Source: Paracoccus stylophorae (lineage in GTDB: Bacteria; Pseudomonadota; Alphaproteobacteria; Rhodobacterales; Rhodobacteraceae). From it: a DNA stretch of 64,000 bases. Every line of letters begins with the position of its first letter. Position 1 is the stretch's first letter. Shown in pieces: positions 55,221-64,000 of the stretch. A program made the position numbers and the translations under genes. The stretch lies in NCBI RefSeq assembly GCF_028553765.1, contig NZ_CP067134.1:2151001-2215000 (forward strand), read 5' to 3'. A model generated the notes under the pieces. The model saw only the letters and a program-made list of their open reading frames with translations. It was not told the DNA's origin and searched no databases.

Positions 55221-58200
55221 ATGAATATCGACCTGACACGCCGCAGCTTTCTGAGGCTGGCGGGTGCGGGCGTTGCGGCAACCTCGCTTGGGGCCATGGG
55301 CTTCGGCGAGGCAGAGGCGGCCGAGGCGGCGCATGTGCGCGCCTTCAAGCTGACCACGACGACCGAGGCGCGCAACACCTGCACCTATTGCTCGGTCGCC
55401 TGCGGGATCATCATGTATTCCAAGGGCGATGTGAACGCCGGCGAGAAAGCCGACCTGATCCACATCGAAGGCGATGCGGACCACCCGACGAACCGCGGCA
55501 CGCTGTGTCCCAAGGGCGCGGCGCTGAAGGATTTCGTCAAGTCCGAAAGCCGCCTGACCCGCCCGCGTTACCGCGCCGCCGGCGCGTCCGAGTTTCAGGA
55601 CATTTCCTGGGACGATGCGCTGGACAAGATCGCCCGCGCGCTGAAGGACGACCGCGACGCGAACCTGTTGCAGGTCAACGAGGCCGGGGTGCCGGTCAAT
55701 CGCTGGACGACCACCGGGTTCCTGGCCGCCTCGGCCACCACGAACGAAACCGCATGGCTGACCTACAAGACGGTCCGGTCCATGGGGATCGTCGGATTCG
55801 ATAATCAGGCGCGCGTCTGACACGGCCCTACGGTAGCCAGTTTGGCTCCAACTTTTGGCCGTGGCGCGATGAGCAACGCCTGGACCGACATCAAAAGCAC
55901 CGATCTGGTGATCGTGATGGGCGGCAACGCCGCCGAAGCCCATCCCTGCGGCTTCAAATGGGTGACCGAAGCCAAGGCGTCGCGTGGCGCCAAGCTGATC
56001 GTGGTCGATCCGCGCTATACCCGCACCGCCAGCGTGTCGGATTACTATGCCCCGATCCGCCCGGGCAGCGATATCGCCTTCCTCATGGGGGTGATCCGCT
56101 GGTGCATCGCCAACGACAAGGTGCAGTGGGAATACGTGACCAACTTCACCAACGCCGCCTTGCTGGTGAAAGAGGGCTTCGGCTGGTCGGACGGCCTGTT
56201 CACCGGCTATGACGAGGAAAAGCGCGACTATGACAAGGCCGACTGGGATTACCAGATCGGCGAGGATGGCTTTGCCCGCGTCGACATGACGTTGCAGGAC
56301 CCGCGCTGCGTGTGGAACCTGCTGAAGACGCATGTGGACGTCTATACGCCCGAATTCGTCGAGAATGTCTGCGGCACGCCCAAGGACAGGTTCCTGCAGA
56401 TCTGCGAGATGATCGGCGAATGCAGCGCGCCCGACAAGGTCATGACGTCGATGTATGCGCTTGGCTGGACGCAGCATTCCAAGGGCGCCCAGAACATCCG
56501 CGGCATGGCGATGCTGCAGCTGATCCTGGGCAATATCGGGATGCGCGGCGGCGGGATGAACGCGCTGCGGGGTCACTCCAACATCCAGGGCCTGACCGAT
56601 CTGGGCCTGATGTCGAACCTGATCCCCGGCTATCTCAGCATTCCGACGGAAAAGGAACCGGACTGGCAGACCTATATGTCCTCGCGCGAGTTCAAGCCGC
56701 TGCGACCGGGGCAGACCAGCTATTGGCAGAACTATTCCAAGTTCATGGTCAGCTTCATGAAGGCCATGTGGGGCGATGCCGCGACCGAGGAGAACGACTG
56801 GGCCTATCACTATCTGCCCAAGCTGGATGTGCCGACCTATGACATCCTGCGCATGTTCGAGCTGATGAAGCAGGGTCAGGTGAACCTGTATTTCTGTCAG
56901 GGCTTCAACCCGCTGATGGCGTTCCCGAACCGGGCCAAGCTGACCGAGGCTTTGTCCAAGCTGAAGCTGCTGGTCGTCATGGACCCGCTTGAGACGGAAA
57001 CGGCGCATTTCTGGGAAAACCACGGCGCGTATAACGACGTGGACCCCGCTGCGATCCAGACCGAGGTGCTGGAACTGCCCTCGACCTGCTTTGCCGAGGA
57101 TGAAGGCGCGCTGGTCAATTCGGGCCGCTGGCTGCAATGGCACTGGCCGGGGCCGACCCCGCCGGGCGAGGCCAAGCACGACACCTGGATCATGGCCAAC
57201 CTGTTCCAGAAGGTGCGCAAGCTGTATCAGGAGGAAGGCGGCGTCTTTCCCGACCCGATCCTGAACCTGACATGGGACTATCAGGACCCGCTTGACCCGT
57301 CATCGGCGGAACTGGCCCGCGAAATGAACGGCCGCGCGCTGCGCGACGTGGCGGACCCGGCCAATGAGGGCGCGACCCTGGTGGCCGCCGGCAAGCAGGT
57401 GAAGAACTTCACCCAGTTGCAGGACGACGGCTCGACCATGTGCGCCTGCTGGATCTTCTCGGGCTGCTGGAACGAGGACGGCAACAACATGGCGCGGCGG
57501 GACAATTCCGATCCCGACGATGTCGGCATGTTCCTGAACTGGTCCTTTGCCTGGCCGCTGAACCGGCGGATCCTGTATAACCGCGCCTCGGCCGACCTGC
57601 AGGGCCGTCCGTGGGACCCCGACCGCAAGCTGATCGAATGGACCGGCGAGAAATGGGAAGGCTATGACGTGCCCGATATCGGCGTCACGTCCAAGCCGGG
57701 CGAGGTCATGCCGTTCATCATGAACCAGGAGGGCACGTCCCGCCTGTTCACCCGCGGCATGATGCGCGACGGGCCGTTCCCCACCCATATGGAGCCGTTC
57801 GAGGCGCCCATTGCCAACGTGCTGAACCCGAAGATGCGCGGCAACCCGGTCAGCCGGGTGTTCGTGGACGACGCCGAACAATTCGCCACCAGCGAAGAGT
57901 TTCCCCTTGTCGCCACCTCGTATCGCCTGACCGAGCATTTCCACTACTGGACCAAGCACAACAAGGTGAACGCCTCGTTGCAGCCCGAGTTCTTCGTGGA
58001 AATCAGCGAGGAATTGGCGGCCGAGCGCGGCATCACCAGGGGCGGGCGCGTGCGCGTCTGGGGCAAGCGCGGCGAGGTCTGGGCCAAGGCCGTGGTGACC
58101 AAGCGGATCAAGCCGATGCAATGCGACGGCAAGACCGTGCATGTCGTCGGCATCCCGCTGCACTGGGGCTTCAAGGGCGCGGCCAAGAAGGGCTGGGGGC

Positions 58201-58304
58201 CGAACACGCTGACGCCCTTTGTCGGTGACGCCAACGTGGAAACGCCCGAATTCAAGGCGTTCCTGGTCAATATCGAACCTGCAGCAGAGGAGCCGGTGGC
58301 ATGA
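55221..58304 (+). CDS. fdoG: formate dehydrogenase-N/O type, major (alpha) subunit, selenocysteine-containing
   Basis: Periplasm-facing catalytic subunit oxidising formate to CO2 with a bis-MGD molybdenum or tungsten cofactor. About 1027 residues when the in-frame TGA at 55818-55820 is read as selenocysteine 200. Tat signal [12 protein letters not shown]; the [4Fe-4S] site is CTYCSVAC with a distal TLCPKGA; Sec is in [23 protein letters not shown], exactly where FdnG/FdoG/FdhF carry it. Reading continues without interruption in the same frame to 58304. A SECIS-like hairpin follows the TGA. ATG at 55221 with GGAGGG. Automatic callers will split this gene or call it a pseudogene. It overlaps the beta subunit gene (ATGA). 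Confidence 0.95.
55818..55849 (+). promoter_or_regulatory. UGA(Sec) codon with bacterial SECIS hairpin
   Basis: TGACACGGCCC then the hairpin GG-T-AGCC, loop AGTTT, GGCTCC (55832-55849). The stem pairs GG/CC and AGCC/GGCT with a single bulged T, and the apical loop begins A-G-T. Bulge, GU in the loop and the 11-base distance from the TGA match the E. coli fdhF/fdnG SECIS recognised by SelB. Confidence 0.88.
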
Positions 58305-59263
58305 GCGTTGCACCTCAACCGACCACATCCGCCTCGAACCCGCCGGTGCAGCCGCTGGAATCGAACCTGCTGCCGTCCGACGTCGTCCGTGCCTCGGCGA
58401 CGCCGGATCTGCCGCAGCCGGATCGTCAGCTGACCCGCGTGGCCAAGCTGATCGATGTCAGCAAATGCATCGGCTGCAAGGCGTGCCAGTCCGCCTGCGT
58501 CGAATGGAACGACACCAACCCGGCCATCGGCGAGAATACCGGCGTCTACGAAAACCCGCACGACCTGACGCCGGACATGTTCACGCTGATGCGGTTCAGC
58601 GAATGGGAAAACCCGGCCACGAACGAGCTGGAATGGCTGATCCGCAAGGATGGCTGCATGCATTGCGAGGACCCGGGCTGCCTGAAGGCCTGCCCGGCCC
58701 CCGGCGCCATCGTGCAGTATTCCAACGGCATCGTGGATTTCATCCACGAGAACTGCATCGGCTGCGGCTATTGCGTGACCGGCTGCCCGTTCGACATTCC
58801 GCGCATCAGCAAGGTCGATCACAAAAGCTATAAATGCACGCTGTGTTCCGACCGCGTGGCGGTGGGTCAGGGTCCGGCCTGCGCCAAGGCCTGCCCGACC
58901 AAGGCCATCGTCTTCGGCACCAAGGACGACATGCTGGCCCATGCCAACGAACGGGTCGAGGATCTGAAATCGCGCGGCTATGACAATGCCGGCATCTACG
59001 ATCCCGAAGGGGTGGGCGGCACCCATGTGTTCTATGTGCTGCATCACGCCGACAAGCCCGGCATCTACAGCGATCTGCCCGAAAACCCGCGCATCTCGCC
59101 CATTGTCGAGGGCTGGAAAGGCGTTACCAAGACCGCCGGCATGGCGGCCATGGGGGTTGCGGCGGCCGGGGCCGTGCTGATGGGGCTGTTCACGCGCAAC
59201 AAGGTCGACCCCGAAGAGGAAGAGGCCGCCGAACGCCTGGTGCAGGATCGGGAGGAAGGGTGA
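58301..59263 (+). CDS. fdoH: formate dehydrogenase iron-sulfur (beta) subunit
   Basis: 320-residue electron-transfer subunit with four ferredoxin-type cysteine clusters: [41 protein letters not shown] and [15 protein letters not shown], carrying four [4Fe-4S] centres. A C-terminal transmembrane helix ([18 protein letters not shown]) anchors it and is followed by an acidic tail, as in FdnH. It overlaps both the alpha and gamma genes by a few bases. Confidence 0.95.
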   Translation: MSVAPQPTTSASNPPVQPLESNLLPSDVVRASATPDLPQPDRQLTRVAKLIDVSKCIGCKACQSACVEWNDTNPAIGENTGVYENPHDLTPDMFTLMRFSEWENPATNELEWLIRKDGCMHCEDPGCLKACPAPGAIVQYSNGIVDFIHENCIGCGYCVTGCPFDIPRISKVDHKSYKCTLCSDRVAVGQGPACAKACPTKAIVFGTKDDMLAHANERVEDLKSRGYDNAGIYDPEGVGGTHVFYVLHHADKPGIYSDLPENPRISPIVEGWKGVTKTAGMAAMGVAAAGAVLMGLFTRNKVDPEEEEAAERLVQDREEG

Positions 59264-59949
59264 TGCGCAGACCTTTCTATTCCGACCCGGCCGATCATAT
59301 CGAAAGCACCGATCCGGTGCGCGTCAGCCGCTATCGCGGCATCACCCGGCTGAACCACTGGGTGACGGCGTTTTCGCTGATCGTCCTGGCGCTGTCGGGT
59401 CTGGCGTTCTTTTCGCCGTCGCTTTATTTCCTGACCGGCTTGTTCGGCGGCGGGCAGATCGCCCGCTGGCTGCACCCGATCGTGGGGGTGGTGCTGTTCT
59501 TCAGCTTCCTGCTGCTGTTCCTGCAGATGTGGCGGCTGAACCTGCCCAAGCCCGAAGACACGACATGGCTTGCCAATATCGACGGCGTGGTGACGGGAAA
59601 CGAGGAAAAGCTGCCCGAATTGGGCAAGTACAATGCCGGGCAGAAGTTCATCTTCTGGGCGATGTCTGTGCTGATCGTGGTGCTGATCGTGTCGGGCATC
59701 ATGATGTGGGAACAGTATTTCGGCGGCATCGTGTCGATTCCCACGCGGCGCGTCGCCACGCTGATCCACTCGATTGCGGCGGTTGCCATCATCCTGGTGT
59801 TCATCCTGCACGTCTTTGCCGCGTTCTGGGTGCGCGGCACGCTGCGCGCCATGACGCGCGGCGACGTGACCGGCGGATGGGCCTGGCGCCATCACCGCAA
59901 ATGGCTGCGTGAAGTCGCTGGACGTTCGGGCAGCGGCCCGGCAGAATAG
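59263..59949 (+). CDS. fdoI: formate dehydrogenase cytochrome b556 (gamma) subunit
   Basis: 228-residue membrane subunit passing electrons to quinone. Four transmembrane helices, with heme b histidines in ITRLNHWVTAFSL, ARWLHPIVGV, ATLIHSIAAVA and VFILHVFAAFWVRG. The ATG shares a base with the beta-subunit stop (TGATG) and has GGAGGAAGG upstream; a GTG one codon earlier is an alternative. Confidence 0.94.
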   Translation: MRRPFYSDPADHIESTDPVRVSRYRGITRLNHWVTAFSLIVLALSGLAFFSPSLYFLTGLFGGGQIARWLHPIVGVVLFFSFLLLFLQMWRLNLPKPEDTTWLANIDGVVTGNEEKLPELGKYNAGQKFIFWAMSVLIVVLIVSGIMMWEQYFGGIVSIPTRRVATLIHSIAAVAIILVFILHVFAAFWVRGTLRAMTRGDVTGGWAWRHHRKWLREVAGRSGSGPAE

Positions 59950-59994
59950 GCGACGAACCCCCAGACCCGGTGGCCCGTGCGGCCCGGAGAAATC

Positions 59995-60909
59995 ATGCCC
60001 GCATCCATTCAGCCCGATCCTTCCCTCATCGGCGGCGTTCCCACGCCGCCGCTGGCCTTCCTGCCCGACCCCGACCGCCTGTTCGCCAGCCGCGCGCGGC
60101 GTTTCGCGTTTCTGGCCGAACATGACGCGCGGCTTGGGCCGTATCTGGCGTTTCTGGCCGAACTGACCACGTTGCAGGCGCGGCTGGTGGACGAATTGCC
60201 CGACCCCGATCCGATCCCGACGGATCGGATCGCGCAGGCGCGCGCGCATCGCATGCCGCCCATCGACCGCGATGCGCTGGCCACCGACGAAATGCTGCAC
60301 CGGACCCTGACCGCGCTGTGCGATCAGGCCCAGTCGCTGGACATGCCGCAGCCCGCCAAGCTGGCCTTGCAAGCGGTGCTGGCCTCGGATCTGGCGGACC
60401 GGCACTGGCTGCTGGAAAACATCCTGTCCGACCGCATCCCCGAAGACAGCGCCGCGCCGCACCTGTTCGCCGCCGCCGCGGTGCAGATCCACATGGCACG
60501 GCTGGCCGCGACGCTGGACGCCGACGCGCTGGTGCCGATCCGCGCCGGGATCTGCCCGGCCTGCGGCGGACGGCCCGCGACCTCGACCGTGATGGCCGCG
60601 CAGGGGATCGAGAATGTGCGCTATGCGACCTGCGCCTGCTGCGCCACAAGGTGGAACGAGGTGCGGATCAAGTGCCTGTCCTGCGGATCGACCAAGGGCA
60701 TCAGCTATCGCTCGGTCGAGACGGACGAGGCAGCGGTCAAGGCCGAGCTGTGTTCGGAATGCGACAGCTGGATCAAGATCATGTATCTGGCCCGCAACCA
60801 CAGCCTCGATCCGATTGCCGACGATGTGGGCAGTCTGGGGCTGGATCTGCTGATGAAGGATACCGGGTTCAGCCGAGGCGGGGTGAATCCCTATCTGGCC
60901 GGGTATTGA
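59995..60909 (+). CDS. fdhE: formate dehydrogenase accessory protein FdhE
   Basis: 304-residue cytoplasmic maturation factor that binds the catalytic subunit before Tat export. It has four CxxC pairs typical of the rubredoxin-like sites: ICPACGGRP, CACCATRW, CLSCGSTKG and CSECDSW, and an N-terminal helical domain. ATG at 59995 with CGGAGA is preferred over a GTG 18 bases upstream. Its stop shares a base with the selA start. Confidence 0.93.
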   Translation: MPASIQPDPSLIGGVPTPPLAFLPDPDRLFASRARRFAFLAEHDARLGPYLAFLAELTTLQARLVDELPDPDPIPTDRIAQARAHRMPPIDRDALATDEMLHRTLTALCDQAQSLDMPQPAKLALQAVLASDLADRHWLLENILSDRIPEDSAAPHLFAAAAVQIHMARLAATLDADALVPIRAGICPACGGRPATSTVMAAQGIENVRYATCACCATRWNEVRIKCLSCGSTKGISYRSVETDEAAVKAELCSECDSWIKIMYLARNHSLDPIADDVGSLGLDLLMKDTGFSRGGVNPYLAGY

Positions 60910-62285
60910 TGGCCGGGTTTCGTGCCCTGCCCTCGGTCGATCAGTTTCTGCAATCCGACGCCGGACAGGCCCTGATCGCCGAACATGGCCGCGCCATGGT
61001 CACGGATGCGGCGCGCGCCGGGCTGGACGCCGCGCGCGCGGCGATCCGGCAGGGTGCCTCGGGCGACGATCAGGCCGCGCGGCTGCCCGCGCATGTCGCA
61101 TCCGAACTGGCGGCGGCAACGCGGACCGGGCTGCGGCCGGTGCTGAACCTGACGGGAACCGTGCTGCACACCAATCTGGGCCGGGCGATCCTTGCGCCGC
61201 AGGCGATCCAGGCCGCCGCGTCCGCGATGGCCGCGCCGATGGCGCTGGAATTCGATCTGGACGGCGGCGGGCGCGGGCAGCGCGACGATCATCTGCGTGG
61301 CTTGCTGCGCGAACTGACCGGGGCCGAGGACGCCACCATCGTCAACAACAACGCCGCCGCCGTGCTGATCGCGCTGAACACGCTGGCGCAGGGCCGCGAG
61401 GCAATCGTGTCGCGGGGCGAGCTGATCGAGATCGGCGGCGCGTTCCGCATGCCCGACATCATGGCCCGCGCCGGCACCCGGCTGATCGAGATCGGCACCA
61501 CCAACCGAACCCATCCGGGCGATTACGAGGAGGCCATCGGTGCCGAGACCGGGGTCATCCTGAAAGTCCACACCTCGAACTATCGGATCGAGGGGTTCAC
61601 GGCCCAGGTGGCCGCACCGCGCCTGGCCCGGATCGCCGCCGCGGCCGGGGTGCCGCTGCTGAACGATCTGGGTGCCGGATCGCTGGTCGATCTGTCGATC
61701 TTCGGGCTGCGGCGCGAGCCGACCGTGGCCGAGGCCGTGGCCGAGGGCGCCGATCTTGTCACCTTCTCGGGCGATAAGTTGCTGGGCGGGCCGCAGGCGG
61801 GCTTCATCGTCGGCCGGCGCGACCTGATCGCGCAGATCGACCGCAATCCGCTGAAACGCGCCCTGCGGCTGGACAAGATCCGCATCGCCGCGTTGCAGGC
61901 GACGCTGAGCCTTTATCGCGACCCCGACCGGCTGGCCGAGCGGCTGCCGACGCTGCGCCACCTGTCGCGCCCCAGGGACAGCATCGCCGCGCAGGCGGCC
62001 CGGCTGGCACCGCAGATCGACGCGCTGCTGGCCCCGATCGGGTTTCACACGGCGTCCTGCGACTGCGCCAGCCAGATCGGGTCGGGCGCGTTGCCCGTCG
62101 ACACGATCCCGTCGGCCGGGCTGCGGCTGACCGGTCAGGGGGGCGATGCGCCCGACCGACTGTCGGCCCGGCTGCGCGCCCTGCCCCGCCCGGTCATCGG
62201 CCATATCCGCGACGGCTCGCTGATCCTCGATCTGCGCTGCCTTGACGAGGATCGCGATCTGCTGGACGCGCTGGCGGCGCTATGA
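60909..62285 (+). CDS. selA: L-seryl-tRNA(Sec) selenium transferase
   Basis: PLP enzyme of 458 residues converting Ser-tRNA(Sec) to Sec-tRNA(Sec) with selenophosphate. [64 protein letters not shown] and the PLP lysine K290 in [14 protein letters not shown] match SelA closely. The start ATG shares its A with the fdhE stop (TGATG), and its stop overlaps selB (ATGA). Confidence 0.97.
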   Translation: MAGFRALPSVDQFLQSDAGQALIAEHGRAMVTDAARAGLDAARAAIRQGASGDDQAARLPAHVASELAAATRTGLRPVLNLTGTVLHTNLGRAILAPQAIQAAASAMAAPMALEFDLDGGGRGQRDDHLRGLLRELTGAEDATIVNNNAAAVLIALNTLAQGREAIVSRGELIEIGGAFRMPDIMARAGTRLIEIGTTNRTHPGDYEEAIGAETGVILKVHTSNYRIEGFTAQVAAPRLARIAAAAGVPLLNDLGAGSLVDLSIFGLRREPTVAEAVAEGADLVTFSGDKLLGGPQAGFIVGRRDLIAQIDRNPLKRALRLDKIRIAALQATLSLYRDPDRLAERLPTLRHLSRPRDSIAAQAARLAPQIDALLAPIGFHTASCDCASQIGSGALPVDTIPSAGLRLTGQGGDAPDRLSARLRALPRPVIGHIRDGSLILDLRCLDEDRDLLDALAAL

Positions 62286-64000
62286 TCGTCGGGACGGCGG
62301 GGCATATCGACCACGGCAAGACCGCGCTGGTCCGTGCGCTGACCGGCACCGATGCCGACCGGTTGGCCGAGGAAAAGGCCCGCGGCATCACCATCGATCT
62401 GGGCTTTGCCTATGCCGATCTGGGCAGCGGCACCATCACCGGCTTTGTCGATGTGCCGGGGCATGAACGGCTGATCCACACCATGCTGGCGGGCGCGGGC
62501 GGCATCGACCTTGCGCTGCTGGTCGTGGCCGCCGATGACGGCGTCATGCCGCAGACGCGCGAACACGTGGCGATCCTGTCCTTGCTGGGGATCGCGCAGG
62601 GGATCGTCGCGCTGACCAAGTGCGATCTGGTCGATCCCGCACGCCAACAGGCGGCTGCGCAGGAAATTCGCACGACCCTGGCCGGCACCGCGCTGTCTGA
62701 CGCGCGGGTCCTGCCGGTGTCGTCGCAGACCGGCGCGGGGATCGATGCGCTGCGCACGGCGCTGATCGCGGCCGAGGCGCGGCTGGTCGCGCGCCGCGCC
62801 GACGGGCCGTTCCGCCTTGCGGTGGATCGCAGCTTTACGCTGGCGGGGACCGGAACGGTGGTGACGGGAACGGTCATCAACGGCCGCGTGGCGGTGGGCG
62901 ATCAGGTGATCGTCAGCCCATCTGGCCTGCCGGCGCGCGTGCGCGGCATCCACACCCAGAACCGTCCCGCCGAAACCGGCATCGCCGGCCAGCGTTGCGC
63001 GCTGAACCTTGCCGGCGAGGCGATGGGAAAGGACGCCATCCGGCGCGGCGATGTCGTGCTGTCGCCCGAGATCCACGCCCCGAGCGACCGGATCGACGCG
63101 ATGCTGACCGTCCTGCCGTCCGAGGCGAAAGCGGTCGGAACCTGGTTCCCCGCCCGCCTGCACAGCCACGCGGCCGAAATCGGTGCGCGCATCGTGCCGC
63201 TGTCCGATCCTGTCGCGCCCGGTTCCAGCGGACCGGTGCAGATCGTGCTTGACCGGCCCATCGCCGCGTCCGTGCAGGACCGGTTCATCCTGCGCGACGT
63301 CTCGGCCAGCCGCACCATCGGCGGAGGCCGGTTTCTGGACCTGCGCGCCCCGGCGCGCAAACGCCGCAGCCCGGACCGGCTGGCCCTGATCGCGGCGGCG
63401 CAGCACGACGATCCGGCCGCGGCGCTGTCGGCCATGCTGGCCATCGCGCCGGTCGATCCCGGCATTTTCGCCCGCGACCGGGGCCTGTCGCCCGCCGCGC
63501 TTGCGCAGGCGCTGTCGGTCAGTCGCGCACAGCGGATCGGCGATCTTGCCGTCTCGGCCACCCAGATCGACACTTTGCGCGCAGATCTGCACCGCAACCT
63601 GACGGATTTCCATGACCAGAACCCGGACCTGCCGGGGCTGGCGCGCGAAAAGCTGCGCCTGTCGCTGTCCCTGCGCCTGCCCAAGCCCGCGTTCCTCGCA
63701 TTCTTGCAGGACGAGGCCGGGGCGGGACGGGTCGTGATGGACGGCGCCTTCGTCCGCCTGCCCGGCCACGAGGTCCGGTTAAGCCAGGAAGATGAGGCGC
63801 TGTGGCAGCGGGTCGCGCCGGCGCTGAGCGGCGAAAAACGCTTTCGCCCGCCCCGCGTCCGCGACTTCGCAGCGGAGTTCGGCGTCGATGAACGAGAGAT
63901 CCGGCGCGTCCTGAAGCTGACGCAAAAGCTGGGGCGGACCGACCAGATCGCGCGCGATCATTTCTTTGCCCGGCCCGTCACGGCCGAAATGGCGCAGATC
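62282..64000 (+). CDS. selB: selenocysteine-specific elongation factor SelB (3' end outside window)
   Basis: GTPase that delivers Sec-tRNA(Sec) to UGA codons marked by a SECIS. 573 codons are visible, open to the window edge; full proteins have about 620 residues. EF-Tu-like G domain: G1 GHIDHGKT (7-14), G3 DVPGHE, G4 TKCD. Domains 2 and 3 follow ([15 protein letters not shown]). The C-terminal winged helices that bind SECIS have begun ([13 protein letters not shown], then [31 protein letters not shown]). Start ATG overlaps selA stop. Confidence 0.97.
   Translation, partial: MIVGTAGHIDHGKTALVRALTGTDADRLAEEKARGITIDLGFAYADLGSGTITGFVDVPGHERLIHTMLAGAGGIDLALLVVAADDGVMPQTREHVAILSLLGIAQGIVALTKCDLVDPARQQAAAQEIRTTLAGTALSDARVLPVSSQTGAGIDALRTALIAAEARLVARRADGPFRLAVDRSFTLAGTGTVVTGTVINGRVAVGDQVIVSPSGLPARVRGIHTQNRPAETGIAGQRCALNLAGEAMGKDAIRRGDVVLSPEIHAPSDRIDAMLTVLPSEAKAVGTWFPARLHSHAAEIGARIVPLSDPVAPGSSGPVQIVLDRPIAASVQDRFILRDVSASRTIGGGRFLDLRAPARKRRSPDRLALIAAAQHDDPAAALSAMLAIAPVDPGIFARDRGLSPAALAQALSVSRAQRIGDLAVSATQIDTLRADLHRNLTDFHDQNPDLPGLAREKLRLSLSLRLPKPAFLAFLQDEAGAGRVVMDGAFVRLPGHEVRLSQEDEALWQRVAPALSGEKRFRPPRVRDFAAEFGVDEREIRRVLKLTQKLGRTDQIARDHFFARPVTAEMAQI

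Noticed and set aside
55221..58304. Formate dehydrogenase as a broken pseudogene with a premature stop
   Set aside because: The only interruption is TGA at the Sec position, the frame is otherwise clean on both sides, a SECIS hairpin follows, and selA/selB are in the same operon.
62282..64000. Truncated selB
   Set aside because: The frame is open exactly to the last base of the window, so the missing C-terminus is an artefact of the window edge.

Overview
The window is GC-rich (roughly two thirds G+C), tightly packed alphaproteobacterial chromosome. The gene content points to a Rhodobacterales/Rhodobacteraceae bacterium close to Paracoccus: hisS-hisZ-short hisG, a FYDLN acidic protein, UPF0262, DUF2948, DUF2842, an Entner-Doudoroff gene set, and a membrane formate dehydrogenase whose catalytic subunit uses selenocysteine. 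The genus is inferred; no rRNA or other marker fixes it.

Layout. 0-12.2 kb is housekeeping: clpA, a pabB/aminotransferase-IV pair transcribed behind mfd, hemB, a YSC84-type lipoprotein, a GntR regulator, a YgjP-like metalloprotease and a FYDLN protein. 12.2-16.0 kb is a decayed mobilizable element at tRNA-Ala(GGC): a serine recombinase that keeps only its C-terminus (its last codons are antisense to the tRNA), an intact IS3-family insertion, a MobA/VirD2-type relaxase with MobC, and a second, fossil recombinase end beside a tRNA-like scrap. 16.1-35.5 kb is again core: a sulfotransferase-like protein, ispG, thiamine pyrophosphokinase, purA, slyX, hisS-hisZ-hisG, ftsY, zwf-pgl-pgi facing edd, a PIN protein with an RlmI-like methyltransferase, and hisD-UPF0262-LMW phosphatase.

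35.67-52.17 kb is a 16.5-kb element integrated in the 3' end of tRNA-Thr(GGT). It is bounded by an identical 24-bp direct repeat and carries a tyrosine integrase next to the tRNA. It has an HK97-type portal, a fused prohead protease/major capsid protein, head-tail connectors, both terminase subunits, a tape measure and one minor tail protein, in an unusual order. I see no tail-tube, tail-fibre, lysis, replication or repressor gene. It carries an AT-rich Abi-alpha (DUF4393) gene on the opposite strand and a 0.9-kb gene-free region with several repeat families, including a 21-bp iteron-like repeat. It is either a decayed prophage or a capsid-encoding satellite.

52.2-64 kb returns to core (tRNA-Thr, murA, DUF2948, tRNA-Arg, a GNAT protein). 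It then holds one tight operon: formate dehydrogenase alpha (in-frame TGA read as Sec200, followed by a bSECIS-like hairpin), beta and gamma, then fdhE, selA and selB, the last cut by the window edge. The operon encodes a selenoenzyme, its maturation chaperone and two of the factors needed to make and insert selenocysteine. selD and selC are not in the window.

Begin and end points are read by eye. Start codons were moved inward where a better ribosome site or family length supported it, and positions of short sites may be off by a base or two.
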